Shown: positions 8,629-17,925, numbered from the stretch's first letter. The stretch: DNA of 64,000 nucleotides from Sphingomonas sp. 28-63-12 (GCA_002281535.1 NCGD01000004.1:55208-119207); one strand, 5' to 3'. Notes: generated by a model not told the origin, from the sequence alone. Program-made: numbers and translations.

Positions 8629-9606
8629 CTAGCGTCCGCGCGGCGCCTTTAGGGCCAGGCCGGCGACGGGGCCGCAACGGGCCATCACGCCGTCGATCAT
8701 GTCGACCAGCCGATCACGCGCCAGGGCGATGCCCGCGACCGCCGATCCGCGTTCCTCGGTCTCGATATTCACATAAGCGAGCCCATGCTGCACCGCATAG
8801 TTTGACAGCGATCCGTCGCTGATCGCCACGCGTTCGAACACCAGATTATAATCGGCCGCCGACAGCGCCCGGCCACACGGTGCCGAACTGCGATCGCGGG
8901 TCGCGAGATAGGGCACCAGCGCCAGACTATCGTTATCGTCGAACGGCCAGCGGCGATTTTGGGCGGCACGGGGATGATAGCGATCATTGCAGAGCCCGAC
9001 CGAAATCGCGCCGCGCCCCGGCCGGGCTGAAGGGCAATCCGACAATCGCGGATCGAAATCGGGGGCATTGGTGTGGAGCGCGACGATCAGCCGCGGCGGA
9101 TCGCCAAGATCGGCCAGCATGTGCGCGACATAAGATGGCCGGGCATCGGAAAAATTGCGGTTGGGATCGATCGGCGTACCGGCAACCTCGCTATTAAAGC
9201 GCGCGCCATAGCGGGTATCGACCGGCCCGGTATCGACCACCATCACCACCCCCCCCCAGCTCCTCACCGCAACCAAAGCCGCCGCAAAAGTGGCATTCTC
9301 ATTATCATGCATCACTTCCCAAAGCGGTCCATCGGGATGGGCAAGATTGATGATGCGCCATAATCGCCAGGTCGCACCGGCTTCGGTAAAGACGATCCGC
9401 TCGACCGTCAGATCGCGCCAGGTTTCAGGATCGCGGTTTCGCGCGAAATCATCATCGGCAATGGTGAGCGGATCGACCGTGACGATCGCAGGGGCCGGCG
9501 ATTGCGCCGCGCCCGTGCCCATCAGCGAGGCCAGGAAAAGGCAGGTCAGCCCTCTCCAGACGCTGCCGGCGCGCGCGCGCTTGATCGATTCGCCCCCGCC
9601 CTGCAT
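8629..9606 (-). CDS. exported protein resembling M14 zinc carboxypeptidase
   Basis: The 325-residue protein has a likely signal peptide (hydrophobic residues about 18-35, ending TGAAQS). The mature part shows elements of an M14 metallopeptidase active site: HDNE (an HxxE zinc motif), then DPNRNF (the M14 DxNRNF hallmark), then LHTN as the third zinc ligand, and a late YVNIETEER that could supply the catalytic glutamate. The match is by motif and order only and the protein is divergent. It would act in the periplasm on peptides or on the cell wall. The start codon has no strong ribosome binding site. Confidence 0.65.
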   Translation of the reverse strand: MQGGGESIKRARAGSVWRGLTCLFLASLMGTGAAQSPAPAIVTVDPLTIADDDFARNRDPETWRDLTVERIVFTEAGATWRLWRIINLAHPDGPLWEVMHDNENATFAAALVAVRSWGGVVMVVDTGPVDTRYGARFNSEVAGTPIDPNRNFSDARPSYVAHMLADLGDPPRLIVALHTNAPDFDPRLSDCPSARPGRGAISVGLCNDRYHPRAAQNRRWPFDDNDSLALVPYLATRDRSSAPCGRALSAADYNLVFERVAISDGSLSNYAVQHGLAYVNIETEERGSAVAGIALARDRLVDMIDGVMARCGPVAGLALKAPRGR

Positions 9607-9692
9607 CGATCGTGGTTAACGCAGCCAATCGCGGCAACATAACGGCGTCTTTGCGCTCAACCGCCAAAACTGCCCAGATTCAGGACGGCGGC

Positions 9693-10304
9693 TTAATTGG
9701 CCCGGCAAATCTCAACGACCTGCGCCGCCGCCGCCAGATTACCATTTTCCAGCATCAACCGGCGGGCCTCGGTACATTTGCCGTCGAGAATCAGTTGCGC
9801 GGCATGCGCCGACAATAGCCGTTGCTCGATTTCGGCAATCGACCGGCCATTCTCCTTCGTCGGTGCGGCAAATGTCCGGGCCGAAGTCGCGTCGATTTCA
9901 TCGGCCCCGTCAGCCCGGTCGGCCTTGTCCGCCTTGTCCGCCTTGTCGCTCCCGCGCTTCGTCGGGCGGTCGCCGGTCAGCTTGGGCTGGGGAAAGCCGA
10001 CGGCCGTCTGGCGGCCCGAGGGCTCGACAAAGGCGATCTGCTTGACGCCCCAATTGGCGAGCTGAAAGGCGATTTTCTTGAAACAATCGAAGCTGGCGTC
10101 GGACCGGGCGATCACGCGGACCGGGGCGCCCGCCGCCCAAATCCGCGCGCGTTCGCGAAATTCGGCGTCGGACAAGGTCTTGTCGGCAAATTGCACGCGG
10201 CAGCCGCCCTGTGGTGCGGCCGTGACGACAATGTCGTCCGGCTCGGGCGCCGCTGGTGCCACCTGGGGCAGCAACACGAACAGAGCCAAAATGCCGTTGA
10301 TCAT
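9693..10304 (-). CDS. exported protein with Asp-Lys-Ala repeats, unknown
   Basis: This 203-residue protein starts with a short signal peptide (MINGILALFVLLPQVAPAAP) preceded by GGGGAGA, which decides the start at 10304. A first domain of about 90 residues (QGGCRVQFADKTLSDAEF onward) resembles a small alpha/beta fold with two cysteines. It is followed by a charged tract of DKADKADKADRAD coded by a 9-base tandem repeat near 9919-9950, then a helical C terminus. No family is recognised. Confidence 0.7.
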   Translation of the reverse strand: MINGILALFVLLPQVAPAAPEPDDIVVTAAPQGGCRVQFADKTLSDAEFRERARIWAAGAPVRVIARSDASFDCFKKIAFQLANWGVKQIAFVEPSGRQTAVGFPQPKLTGDRPTKRGSDKADKADKADRADGADEIDATSARTFAAPTKENGRSIAEIEQRLLSAHAAQLILDGKCTEARRLMLENGNLAAAAQVVEICRAN

Positions 10305-10326
10305 TGCGGTCTCCCCAATTGACCCC

Positions 10327-11862
10327 TCAATAGGATCGCCCAACCAGCACGCGCTCGATCGCCGGCGCGCCGGTAAAGAGGCAAACACCGTCGGCCGGCG
10401 CGGCATCCATCGGCACATTGCGCAGGGTGAGCTTCAGCGCCTTGAGCTGCTCGACCACCTTGTCGAGCGCTGCTCCGGTTGGCTTGGCCCATTGCACCTC
10501 GACAAAGCCCGGGTTCTTTTGCGTTTCGGCAAAAGCGCGCTCAAGCCCGGCAAAGTCGGTAACATCGCGGGCAATATTGGCGTCCAGCCGCGCCTTGGCT
10601 TCGGTAAAAAGATTTGCCTGCACGTCGCCGAGCATCGCTGCAGCCGCCGCGGCGAACGCGTCTTGCGCCAGAACTGCGCTGTCGAGCTTGCCATCCTCGC
10701 GGTACAGCCGGTCACGGCGAATGACGCTGACATTGCCCCCCGCCATATCACGGCCACCCACCTCGATGATGATCGGCGCGCCCTTTTTTACCCAGCCCCA
10801 GCGCTTGCCGGCAGCCTTGGCGGGCTTGAGATCGAGCAGTGCGCGGACCGGCTCGCCAAAGGCCGACAGCGCAGCGAGATCGATCTGGAGAGATTTGCAA
10901 TAAGCGATCAGATCGGCGTCTTCGGGCTGGTCGCGCAGCATCGGCACGATCACGATCTGCCAAGGGGCGACGCGCGGCGGCACCCGCAGGCCATCGTCAT
11001 CGCCGTGCACCATGATCAATCCGCCGATCATCCGCGTCGACATCCCCCAGCTCGTCGTCTGGGCGAGTTCGAGCTCGCCATCGCGGTTCTGGAAACGGAT
11101 GTTCTGGGCGGCCGAAAAATTGGTGCCCAGAAAATGCGACGTCCCCGCCTGCAGCGCCTTGCCATCCTGCATCATCGCTTCGATCGAAAAGGTCGCGACG
11201 GCACCCGGAAAGCGCTCATTTTCGGGCTTTTCTCCCGCCACCACGGGCATTGCCACGCACTCCTCGGCAAAAGCGCGATAGACTTCGAGCATCTTCAGTG
11301 TCTCTTCGCGCGCCTCGGCCTCTGTCGCGTGCGCGGTATGACCCTCCTGCCAGAGGAACTCGGTGGTGCGCAGGAACATCCGGGTGCGCATTTCCCAGCG
11401 CACGACATTGGCCCATTGGTTGATCAGGACGGGCAGGTCGCGCCAGCTCTGCACCCACCGCGCAAAGGCGGTGCCGATCACCGTTTCCGACGTCGGCCGC
11501 ACCACGAGGGGCTCTTCCAGCTTCGCGCTGGGATCGGGCACCAGCCCCCCCTTGCCGTCCGAAATCAGCCGGTGATGGGTGACGACCGCCATTTCCTTGG
11601 CAAAACCATCGACATGCTCGGCTTCCTTTTCGAAATAGGAGAGCGGAATGAACAGCGGGAAATAGCAGTTTTCATGCCCCGTCGCCTTGATCTGATCATC
11701 GAGCAGCCGCTGGATGCGCTCCCAGATTCCATAGCCCCACGGCCGGATCACCATGCAGCCACGCACGCCACTCTCCTCGGCCAGATCGGCCTCGGTGATG
11801 ACGGATTGATACCAGGCCGAGAAATCGGCGTCGCGGGTGACGGAAAGGGCGTGCTTGATCAT
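10327..11862 (-). CDS. proS: prolyl-tRNA synthetase, type 3 (archaeal/eukaryal-like)
   Basis: ProS charges tRNA-Pro. The 511-residue product lacks the editing domain of the long bacterial form. Its N terminus (DFSAWYQSVITEADL, then VRGCMVIRPWGYGIWE) and its C terminus ending in tyrosine match the type 3 enzymes of archaea, eukaryotes and Thermus. Class II motif 2 lies around residues 147-160 (RWEMRTRMFLRTTEFLWQEG). I prefer the ATG at 11862; a GTG at 11883 is also possible. It is divergent from the EamA gene. Confidence 0.92.
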   Translation of the reverse strand: MIKHALSVTRDADFSAWYQSVITEADLAEESGVRGCMVIRPWGYGIWERIQRLLDDQIKATGHENCYFPLFIPLSYFEKEAEHVDGFAKEMAVVTHHRLISDGKGGLVPDPSAKLEEPLVVRPTSETVIGTAFARWVQSWRDLPVLINQWANVVRWEMRTRMFLRTTEFLWQEGHTAHATEAEAREETLKMLEVYRAFAEECVAMPVVAGEKPENERFPGAVATFSIEAMMQDGKALQAGTSHFLGTNFSAAQNIRFQNRDGELELAQTTSWGMSTRMIGGLIMVHGDDDGLRVPPRVAPWQIVIVPMLRDQPEDADLIAYCKSLQIDLAALSAFGEPVRALLDLKPAKAAGKRWGWVKKGAPIIIEVGGRDMAGGNVSVIRRDRLYREDGKLDSAVLAQDAFAAAAAAMLGDVQANLFTEAKARLDANIARDVTDFAGLERAFAETQKNPGFVEVQWAKPTGAALDKVVEQLKALKLTLRNVPMDAAPADGVCLFTGAPAIERVLVGRSY

Positions 11863-11943
11863 GGGAGACGCGATTAGCGGCACTTTGCGCCCGCGTCACC
11901 CCGGGGTTGTTGTCACGCCGTCTCTTCCGCATAGGCGAATGCG

Positions 11944-12846
11944 ATGACGGCCCCCTCCCCCGATCGCCTGTTGCTTGCGGTAACGCTCCGGCTGATGTCG
12001 GTCGCGATGTTTGCCAGCATGAACGCGCTAATCAAATTAAGCGAGGTACGCGGGGCGACTTTAGGGGAAATTTTGTTCTTTCGGCAATTTGGTGCGGCCT
12101 GCCTGATGGCTGTCGTGCTTGCGACCGGCCCTGGGCTGGCCTCGGTCAAAACTGATCGCTTTGGCGCGCATGTGCTGCGCACGATCATGGGGCTGACCGC
12201 GATGACGTTCACCTTCACCGCCGTGCTGATGCTGCCGCTGGCCGAATCGACGACGATTGGCTTTACGATGCCGATTTTTGCGACAATCCTGGGCGCCGTG
12301 ATCCTGCGCGAGCCGACCGGCTGGCACCGCTGGGCGGCGGTGGTGACCGGCTTTCTGGGCGTTGTGATCGTCGCGCAGCCCGGCGGCGGCCATTTTCCGA
12401 TACTCGGCGCGCTGAGCGGGCTGGTCGCGGCGATGATGACGGCGAGCGTCTCGATCCTGCTCCGCCAGATCGCCAAGACCGAAAGCACGCTGACGACGGT
12501 GTTCTGGTTTTCGGCGCTGTCGCTGGTGCCCCTGGGCATCGTCTATGCATTGGTCTGGCAACCGCATGCGGCAATCGTCTGGGTATTGCTGATGGGCGTC
12601 GGGCTGGTCGGCGGCATCGCGCAGCTGGCCATGACCGGCGCGATCCGCTTCGGCCCGGTGTCGGTTGTCGTGCCGATGGATTATTCGTCGCTGATCTGGG
12701 CAACGCTCTATGGCTGGCTGGTGTTCAACATGCTGCCGACGCCCGCCACCTGGATCGGCGCGCCGATCATCATTGCCAGCGGCCTTTATATCGTCTGGCG
12801 CGAGCATGTTCGCCGGCAACAGGAAACAATGCAGGCAATCGTCTGA
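11944..12846 (+). CDS. EamA/DMT-family permease
   Basis: The 300-residue protein has about ten hydrophobic helices arranged as two EamA repeats, the hallmark of the drug/metabolite transporter superfamily. The substrate is not predictable. The first helix pair includes ASMNALIKLSE and ILFFRQFGAA, a typical EamA start. Its stop is 3 bp from the stop of the convergent DUF938 gene. Confidence 0.88.
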   Translation: MTAPSPDRLLLAVTLRLMSVAMFASMNALIKLSEVRGATLGEILFFRQFGAACLMAVVLATGPGLASVKTDRFGAHVLRTIMGLTAMTFTFTAVLMLPLAESTTIGFTMPIFATILGAVILREPTGWHRWAAVVTGFLGVVIVAQPGGGHFPILGALSGLVAAMMTASVSILLRQIAKTESTLTTVFWFSALSLVPLGIVYALVWQPHAAIVWVLLMGVGLVGGIAQLAMTGAIRFGPVSVVVPMDYSSLIWATLYGWLVFNMLPTPATWIGAPIIIASGLYIVWREHVRRQQETMQAIV

Positions 12847-12849
12847 AGA

Positions 12850-13482
12850 TCAGCCCTTGCGATAGACGAGAATCAGGTTGTTGGCGGGCATCTCGATCAG
12901 TCGATCAAGGTGAAGCCCCTGCGCATCGGCGGCTTCGGTGACCTGTTCTACCGAGCGCAGGCCCCACGCCGGATCACGCGCGCGCAGCGACTGATCAAAG
13001 GCTTCGTTGCTGGGGGCGGTTTCCACGCCCGCGCGGCGATAGGGCCCGTAGAGGATCAGCGGTCCCTGCCGTGGCAGCACCCGCGCAACGCCGGCGAGCA
13101 GCCCAAGCGTCGCTGCCCAGGGGCTGATATGGACCATGTTGATGCACAAACCCGCATCGGCAGCATCGATCGGCCAGTCAGGCGCAGCGGCATCGATGGC
13201 GAGCGGCGGGCGCACATTGGCCAACCCCGCCGTCCATGCAGCGATCGATTCGCGTGCGCTCGCGTCGGGGTCGCTCGGCTGCCAGTCATGCCCGCACAGC
13301 AGCTGCGCGAAATAGCCGCAATGCTCGCCACTGCCGCTGGCGACTTCGAGCACGAGCCCGCGGATCGGCAGCACATCCTCAAGCACCGCTGCGATCGCCT
13401 CGCGGTTGCGCAGCGTTGCCGGGGCGTGCTTGCGGACGTCGCCTGTGTCCTCAGCGACGATCCAGGGGGTCGGGTCAGCCAT
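12850..13482 (-). CDS. DUF938 SAM-dependent methyltransferase-like protein
   Basis: The 210-residue protein matches the DUF938 pattern: KHAPATLRNREAI near the N terminus, the SAM-binding motif VLEVASGSGEH near residue 43, then INMVHISPWAA and LYGPYRR. The fold implies methyl transfer, but I know of no assigned substrate. It converges on the EamA gene and is divergent from the next methyltransferase-like gene. Confidence 0.85.
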   Translation of the reverse strand: MADPTPWIVAEDTGDVRKHAPATLRNREAIAAVLEDVLPIRGLVLEVASGSGEHCGYFAQLLCGHDWQPSDPDASARESIAAWTAGLANVRPPLAIDAAAPDWPIDAADAGLCINMVHISPWAATLGLLAGVARVLPRQGPLILYGPYRRAGVETAPSNEAFDQSLRARDPAWGLRSVEQVTEAADAQGLHLDRLIEMPANNLILVYRKG

Positions 13483-13547
13483 GATATGCCTCGCTTGTGT
13501 CCTGGCGGACCGCTAGACTAGCGAAGCTGTATTGCAAGGGGGGACGA

Positions 13548-14009
13548 ATGGCTGAAGTCGATCATGGCGCCGGGGTGATGTGTCCGCCACCGTTCATCTA
13601 TCTGGGCGTACTTCTGCTTGGGCCGGTGATCGATCGGCTCCTGGGGCTGCCGCCGCTGCCGATACCGGGCGGGTTCAGCATCCTGTTTCTTTTTCCCGGC
13701 TTCATCCTGATCGGGATCGCCATCGGCCTTTTTCGGCGCCGCGGCGAGAACCCGAACCCGGCGACAACGACCAGCGGCATCATCGATACCGGAATCTATG
13801 CACGCACGCGCAACCCAATGTATCTGGGGATGGCGATTGCCTATCTGGGGCTGGCAATCCTGCTCCACAGCATGCCATCGCTGTTGCTCTGGCCGCTCGC
13901 GCTGCTGCTCATCCGCAACCAGGTGATCGCGCGCGAGGAACGCTATCTCACGGCGAAATTCGGCCAGCCCTATCTGGACTATATGGCCCGGGTGAAGCGC
14001 TGGTTTTAG
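13548..14009 (+). CDS. isoprenylcysteine methyltransferase-like membrane protein
   Basis: The 153-residue protein has four or five hydrophobic helices and the C-terminal motif of the ICMT/PEMT family: GIYARTRNPMYLGM, then REERYLTAKFGQPYLDYMARVKRWF. In this family these segments bind S-adenosylmethionine at the membrane interface. Bacterial members methylate unknown lipophilic substrates. GGGGGACG ahead of the ATG at 13548 fixes the start. Its last bases overlap the end of the convergent gene by 4 bp. Confidence 0.85.
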   Translation: MAEVDHGAGVMCPPPFIYLGVLLLGPVIDRLLGLPPLPIPGGFSILFLFPGFILIGIAIGLFRRRGENPNPATTTSGIIDTGIYARTRNPMYLGMAIAYLGLAILLHSMPSLLLWPLALLLIRNQVIAREERYLTAKFGQPYLDYMARVKRWF

Positions 14010-14533
14010 GCCCGCGCCGGCCGCACCGCCGCAAGCAGCGCCCGCGCGCGCAAATACATCTCGATGCGCTGCGCCGTGAACAGGCCAAGCGCCATGACAA
14101 TCAGCATATCGGTCAACACCAGTGCGTTGAGGTGCAGCGGACCACCGCCATTGCCGAGCAACCCCCGCGCGCCAAATCGAATTGCCACGAGGGCCACCAG
14201 GAAAATAAGCGCGCCGGCAGAGGCGCGCTGGTTCAGCATATGCGTGTCGGGATCGACCTCGATATGCATCATCTTGCCGCGCTGCCAGCCCAGCGCGCCG
14301 CCGACCACCAGCGCCAGCGCGCACAACCCCCATTGCAGCCCCGAGGGCGGGAATTCAACGAGCATCACGCTTGCCAACACCAGATAGAGCGCCGGAAAAA
14401 TCCATAGCCGCTCAACTTTCAGCGGGCGCGACTGGCTCAGCCGCCGCATCCTGAGCGCCAGCACAAAGGCCACGATCACGGCCGTAACGACATAGCTGAT
14501 CCATTGATGTGAACCGGCAGCGGCAGTCGGCAT
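14006..14533 (-). CDS. CcdC/DUF1453-like membrane protein
   Basis: This 175-residue protein has about five hydrophobic helices and a conserved-looking RRLSQSRPLKVERLWIFPAL after the first helix, reminiscent of CcdC (DUF1453) proteins. The resemblance is moderate. The ATG begins one base after the stop of the upstream ABA4-like gene, so it is the last gene of the glycine-cleavage transcription unit. A role in glycine metabolism is not implied by the sequence. Confidence 0.65.
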   Translation of the reverse strand: MPTAAAGSHQWISYVVTAVIVAFVLALRMRRLSQSRPLKVERLWIFPALYLVLASVMLVEFPPSGLQWGLCALALVVGGALGWQRGKMMHIEVDPDTHMLNQRASAGALIFLVALVAIRFGARGLLGNGGGPLHLNALVLTDMLIVMALGLFTAQRIEMYLRARALLAAVRPARA

Positions 14534-14534
14534 A

Positions 14535-14978
14535 TCAGTCCCCCGTCGTGCGCCAGATGGCGCGCGATAACGCGAGATAGAGAAATAGCCCGGCAGGCCC
14601 GGCAAGGAAAGTCAGCGTCAGAATCGGTGCCTGCATCACCCTGCCCATCTGGCGTTTGTCGGCGTCCTCGGCGATCCAAAGGCCAGTAAACAGATCGAGT
14701 GCCAGATAATGAGTCCAGCCGGTCACCACCCCGCCATCGCTGGCAAAGATGGCGCGAATACCCGCGATGGTTGAAAAATCGGGCGCGGCGCCCCCCTCCT
14801 CGCCGAAGCCGACCGTCAGCGCGGTAGCGACGAGCATGACATAGAACAGACTGAGCCCGCCCGCACCCAACAGCCGGAGCCAGCCGATCGTCCCGTGGCG
14901 GCGCGGCGCGAGCAGCAAGACCAGCCACAGGCCCAGGGCAGCCGCGTTAACTGCCGAAAAGAGCGTAGCCCAGCTCAT
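14535..14978 (-). CDS. ABA4-like (DUF4281) membrane protein
   Basis: The 147-residue protein has four predicted helices. The segment ALDLFTGLWIAEDADKR followed by GPAGLFLYLALSR is typical of the ABA4-like family, whose plant founder acts in xanthophyll conversion; bacterial members are uncharacterised. Carotenoid-producing sphingomonads would fit but this is inference. The start at 14978 lies one base after the gcvPB stop and the stop lies one base before the next ATG. Confidence 0.75.
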   Translation of the reverse strand: MSWATLFSAVNAAALGLWLVLLLAPRRHGTIGWLRLLGAGGLSLFYVMLVATALTVGFGEEGGAAPDFSTIAGIRAIFASDGGVVTGWTHYLALDLFTGLWIAEDADKRQMGRVMQAPILTLTFLAGPAGLFLYLALSRAIWRTTGD

Positions 14979-14979
14979 C

Positions 14980-16551
14980 TCATTCAGCGGCTTCGGCGAG
15001 CGGGGCTTCCTTCCAGACCAGCACCGGCTTGCGCGCCGCCAGCGTCTCGTCCAGCCGGGCGCGAGGAGCGAAGTGTGGCGCGGATTTGAGGCTCGGGTCG
15101 CCCGCCATGGCACGTGCCGCCACCGAGCGCAGCGCGCCAATGAACTGATCGAGCGCGGCCTTGCTTTCGGTCTCGGTCGGCTCGACCAGCATCGCGCCGT
15201 GGACGACCAGCGGGAAATAGACTGTCATCGGGTGGAAGCCCTCGTCGATCAGCCCCTTGGCGATGTCGAGCGTCGTGAAGCCATCGGCCATGCCGTGATC
15301 GCTGAACAGCGCTTCGTGCATGCACGGCCCGGAGGCCGCAAACGGCGCATCGAGCGAATCCTCGAGACTGCGCAGCACATAATTGGCGTTGAGCACCGCA
15401 TCCTCGGCAACCTGGCGCAGCCCATCGGCGCCATGGCTCATGATATAGCTCAGCGCGCGGGTGAACATGCCCATCTGGCCGTGAAAGGCGACCATCCGGC
15501 CAAAGGTGTGCGGATGATCGTCCCCTGCCGTCTCTTCCTCTACCAGCGTGATATGGCCATCAGCCTGTCGCGCCGTGAACGGCAGCGGCCCAAACGGCGC
15601 CAGCGCTTCCGACAGCACGACCGGCCCCGATCCCGGACCACCGCCGCCATGCGGCGTGGAGAATGTCTTGTGGAGATTGATGTGCATCGCATCGACGCCG
15701 AGATCGCCCGGGCGCACCCGCCCGACGATCGCATTGAAGTTTGCGCCGTCGCAATAGACGTAGCCGCCAGCGGCGTGGACCGCGTCGGAAATTTCCTTCA
15801 AATCGCGCTCGAACAGGCCACAAGTATTGGGGTTGGTAATCATCACCCCTGCGACATCGGGGCCCAGCCGTGCCTTGAGCGCCGCAGTATCGACACGGCC
15901 CTCGGGCGTCGCGGGGATATCCTCGACCTGATAGCCAGCGAATGCCGCTGTCGCCGGGTTGGTGCCATGCGCCGATTCGGGCACCAGGATAACGCTGCGA
16001 TGCCCCTCGCCGCGCGCTTCGAGCGCGGCCTTGATGCACAAGATGCCGCACAGCTCGCCATGGGCGCCGGCCTTGGGGCTCATCGCCACGCCGTACATGC
16101 CGGTCAGCTTGATCAGCCACACCGCCAGTTCGTTGATCACGCCGAGCGCGCCCTGCACGGTATCGACCGGCTGGAGGGGATGAATGTCGGCGAAGCCGGG
16201 CAGCCGCGCCATCTTCTCGTTGAGGCGCGGGTTATGCTTCATCGTGCAGGACCCAAGCGGGAAGAATCCGAGATCAATCCCGTAATTCTGGCGGCTCAGG
16301 CGGGTATAATGTCGCACGGTTTCGGGTTCCGACAGGCCGGGCAGGCCGATCGGGGCGGTGCGGGCGAGCGCGCCGAGCCGGCTGGCCGCCGGTGCCGCAT
16401 CGGCAATGTCGACCCCCGTCGTCTCAGCGGAGCCGATCTCGAAGATCAGTGCTTCTTCGAGCATCAGGCCCTTGTTGCCGGTAAAGGTCGCCGGACCGGT
16501 TTCCCCCGCAGCACCCAGAGTTGGGCGCCAGCCGCTTGCGTTGATCGTCAT
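14980..16551 (-). CDS. gcvPB: glycine dehydrogenase (decarboxylating) subunit 2
   Basis: GcvPB is half of the split PLP-dependent P-protein of the glycine cleavage system. It decarboxylates glycine and passes the aminomethyl group to lipoyl-GcvH. The 523-residue chain carries the PLP lysine in INLHKTFSTPHGGGGPG (near residue 295) and the substrate region SCTMKHNP near residue 102. The start overlaps the gcvPA stop by 4 bp (ATGA), typical of obligate partner subunits. Confidence 0.96.
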   Translation of the reverse strand: MTINASGWRPTLGAAGETGPATFTGNKGLMLEEALIFEIGSAETTGVDIADAAPAASRLGALARTAPIGLPGLSEPETVRHYTRLSRQNYGIDLGFFPLGSCTMKHNPRLNEKMARLPGFADIHPLQPVDTVQGALGVINELAVWLIKLTGMYGVAMSPKAGAHGELCGILCIKAALEARGEGHRSVILVPESAHGTNPATAAFAGYQVEDIPATPEGRVDTAALKARLGPDVAGVMITNPNTCGLFERDLKEISDAVHAAGGYVYCDGANFNAIVGRVRPGDLGVDAMHINLHKTFSTPHGGGGPGSGPVVLSEALAPFGPLPFTARQADGHITLVEEETAGDDHPHTFGRMVAFHGQMGMFTRALSYIMSHGADGLRQVAEDAVLNANYVLRSLEDSLDAPFAASGPCMHEALFSDHGMADGFTTLDIAKGLIDEGFHPMTVYFPLVVHGAMLVEPTETESKAALDQFIGALRSVAARAMAGDPSLKSAPHFAPRARLDETLAARKPVLVWKEAPLAEAAE

Positions 16552-17906
16552 GCCAGCACCTCTTCGAGCGCAGTTGCAAAGGTTTCGATATCGTCGTGGC
16601 TCGTCGTCTCGGTCACCGCGACGACCAGTCCGTTCGCCAGGCTCGCATCGCCAGGATAGAGCCGCCCGAGCGACACGCCCGCCAAAATCTGACGATCGGC
16701 CAGCGTCCGCACGATCGGCCGCGCTTCCTTGGGCAGCACCAGCGTGAATTCGTTGAAGAAGCTGTCATTCACGACCGAAACGCCCGGCACCTTTGCCAGC
16801 CGCGCTGCTGCCGTCGCGGCGAGCGCGTGGTTGACGCCCGCCAGCTGCCGCAGCCCCTTTTCGCCCAGCAAGGTCATGTGGACCGAGAACGCCAGCGCAC
16901 AAAGGCCGGAGTTTGTACAGATGTTGGAGGTCGCCTTTTCGCGGCGGATATGCTGCTCGCGGGTGCTGAGCGTGAGCACGAAACCACGCTTACCATTGGC
17001 ATCCACGGTCTCGCCGCACAGACGGCCGGGCATCTGGCGAAGATATTTCTCCTTGCAGCCGAACAGCCCGACATAAGGGCCGCCAAATTGCAGGCCGACA
17101 CCGATCGACTGACCTTCGCCAACGACGATATCGGCGTCCATCTCGCCCGGCGATTTGATCGCGCCGAGCGCGACGGGCTCGGTCACGACGGCGATCAGCA
17201 GCGCCTTGTTGGCGTGACAGGCATCGGCGAGCGGCTGCAGATCGACAATACGGCCCAAAATATCAGGATATTGCACGACGACGCATGACGTATCGCTATC
17301 GATGCTCGCGATCAGCCGATCAATATCGGTCCCGGCGGTGAGCGCCGGGATCGCCGTATCGAGCATGTCGCCGGTATATTTCGCCATCGTCTTGGCAACA
17401 GAGACATAATGTGGGTGGAGGCCCGACGACAGGATAGCCTTGCCGCGCTTGGTGATGCGCCGTGCCATGCCGATCGCCTCCCAGCAGGCGGTCGAGCCGT
17501 CATACATTGACGCATTGGCGACATCGGTGCCGAGCAACCGCGCAACCTGGCTCTGAAACTCGAACAGCATCTGCAGCATGCCCTGCGCGATTTCGGGCTG
17601 GTAGGGCGTATAAGCAGTCAGGAATTCGCCGCGCTGGATCAGATGATCGACGCTGGCCGGGACGTGATGACGATAGGCTCCGCAGCCAAGGAAGAACGGC
17701 ACTTGCCCCGCCACCATATTCTGCCGCGCAAGTGCTGACATATGGCGTTCGACGGCCATTTCGCTGGCGTGCATCGGCAGGTCATGGATTGGTCCGTCGA
17801 GCCGCGCGGCTTCGGGCACATCGATGAACAGATCGTCGATCGTGGCAGCGCCGATCGTCGCGAGCATGGCCTCGCGGTCGGGTTGGGTGAGCGGCAGGTA
17901 GCGCAT
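16548..17906 (-). CDS. gcvPA: glycine dehydrogenase (decarboxylating) subunit 1
   Basis: GcvPA is the N-terminal partner of the split P-protein. The 452-residue product starts MRYLPLTQPDREAMLATIG and shows the family pattern (FLGCGAYRHHVPASVDHLI, TAYTPYQPEIAQG). It forms a heterotetramer with GcvPB. It is preceded by a 118-bp spacer holding a palindromic repeat and followed by an overlapping gcvPB start. Confidence 0.96.
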   Translation of the reverse strand: MRYLPLTQPDREAMLATIGAATIDDLFIDVPEAARLDGPIHDLPMHASEMAVERHMSALARQNMVAGQVPFFLGCGAYRHHVPASVDHLIQRGEFLTAYTPYQPEIAQGMLQMLFEFQSQVARLLGTDVANASMYDGSTACWEAIGMARRITKRGKAILSSGLHPHYVSVAKTMAKYTGDMLDTAIPALTAGTDIDRLIASIDSDTSCVVVQYPDILGRIVDLQPLADACHANKALLIAVVTEPVALGAIKSPGEMDADIVVGEGQSIGVGLQFGGPYVGLFGCKEKYLRQMPGRLCGETVDANGKRGFVLTLSTREQHIRREKATSNICTNSGLCALAFSVHMTLLGEKGLRQLAGVNHALAATAAARLAKVPGVSVVNDSFFNEFTLVLPKEARPIVRTLADRQILAGVSLGRLYPGDASLANGLVVAVTETTSHDDIETFATALEEVLA

Positions 17907-17925
17907 CGGATTATTTCCTAGATTG

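Noticed and set aside
9919-9950. 9-bp tandem repeat considered as a regulatory or mobile repeat
   Set aside because: It is coding for Asp-Lys-Ala triplets in an exported protein and is better explained by slippage in low-complexity sequence.
10078-11877. 599-codon open frame on the plus strand
   Set aside because: Antisense to proS; no homology visible, and proS is certain.
15073-16659. 528-codon open frame on the plus strand
   Set aside because: Antisense to gcvPB and the gcvPA end; an arginine/histidine-rich translation typical of shadow frames.
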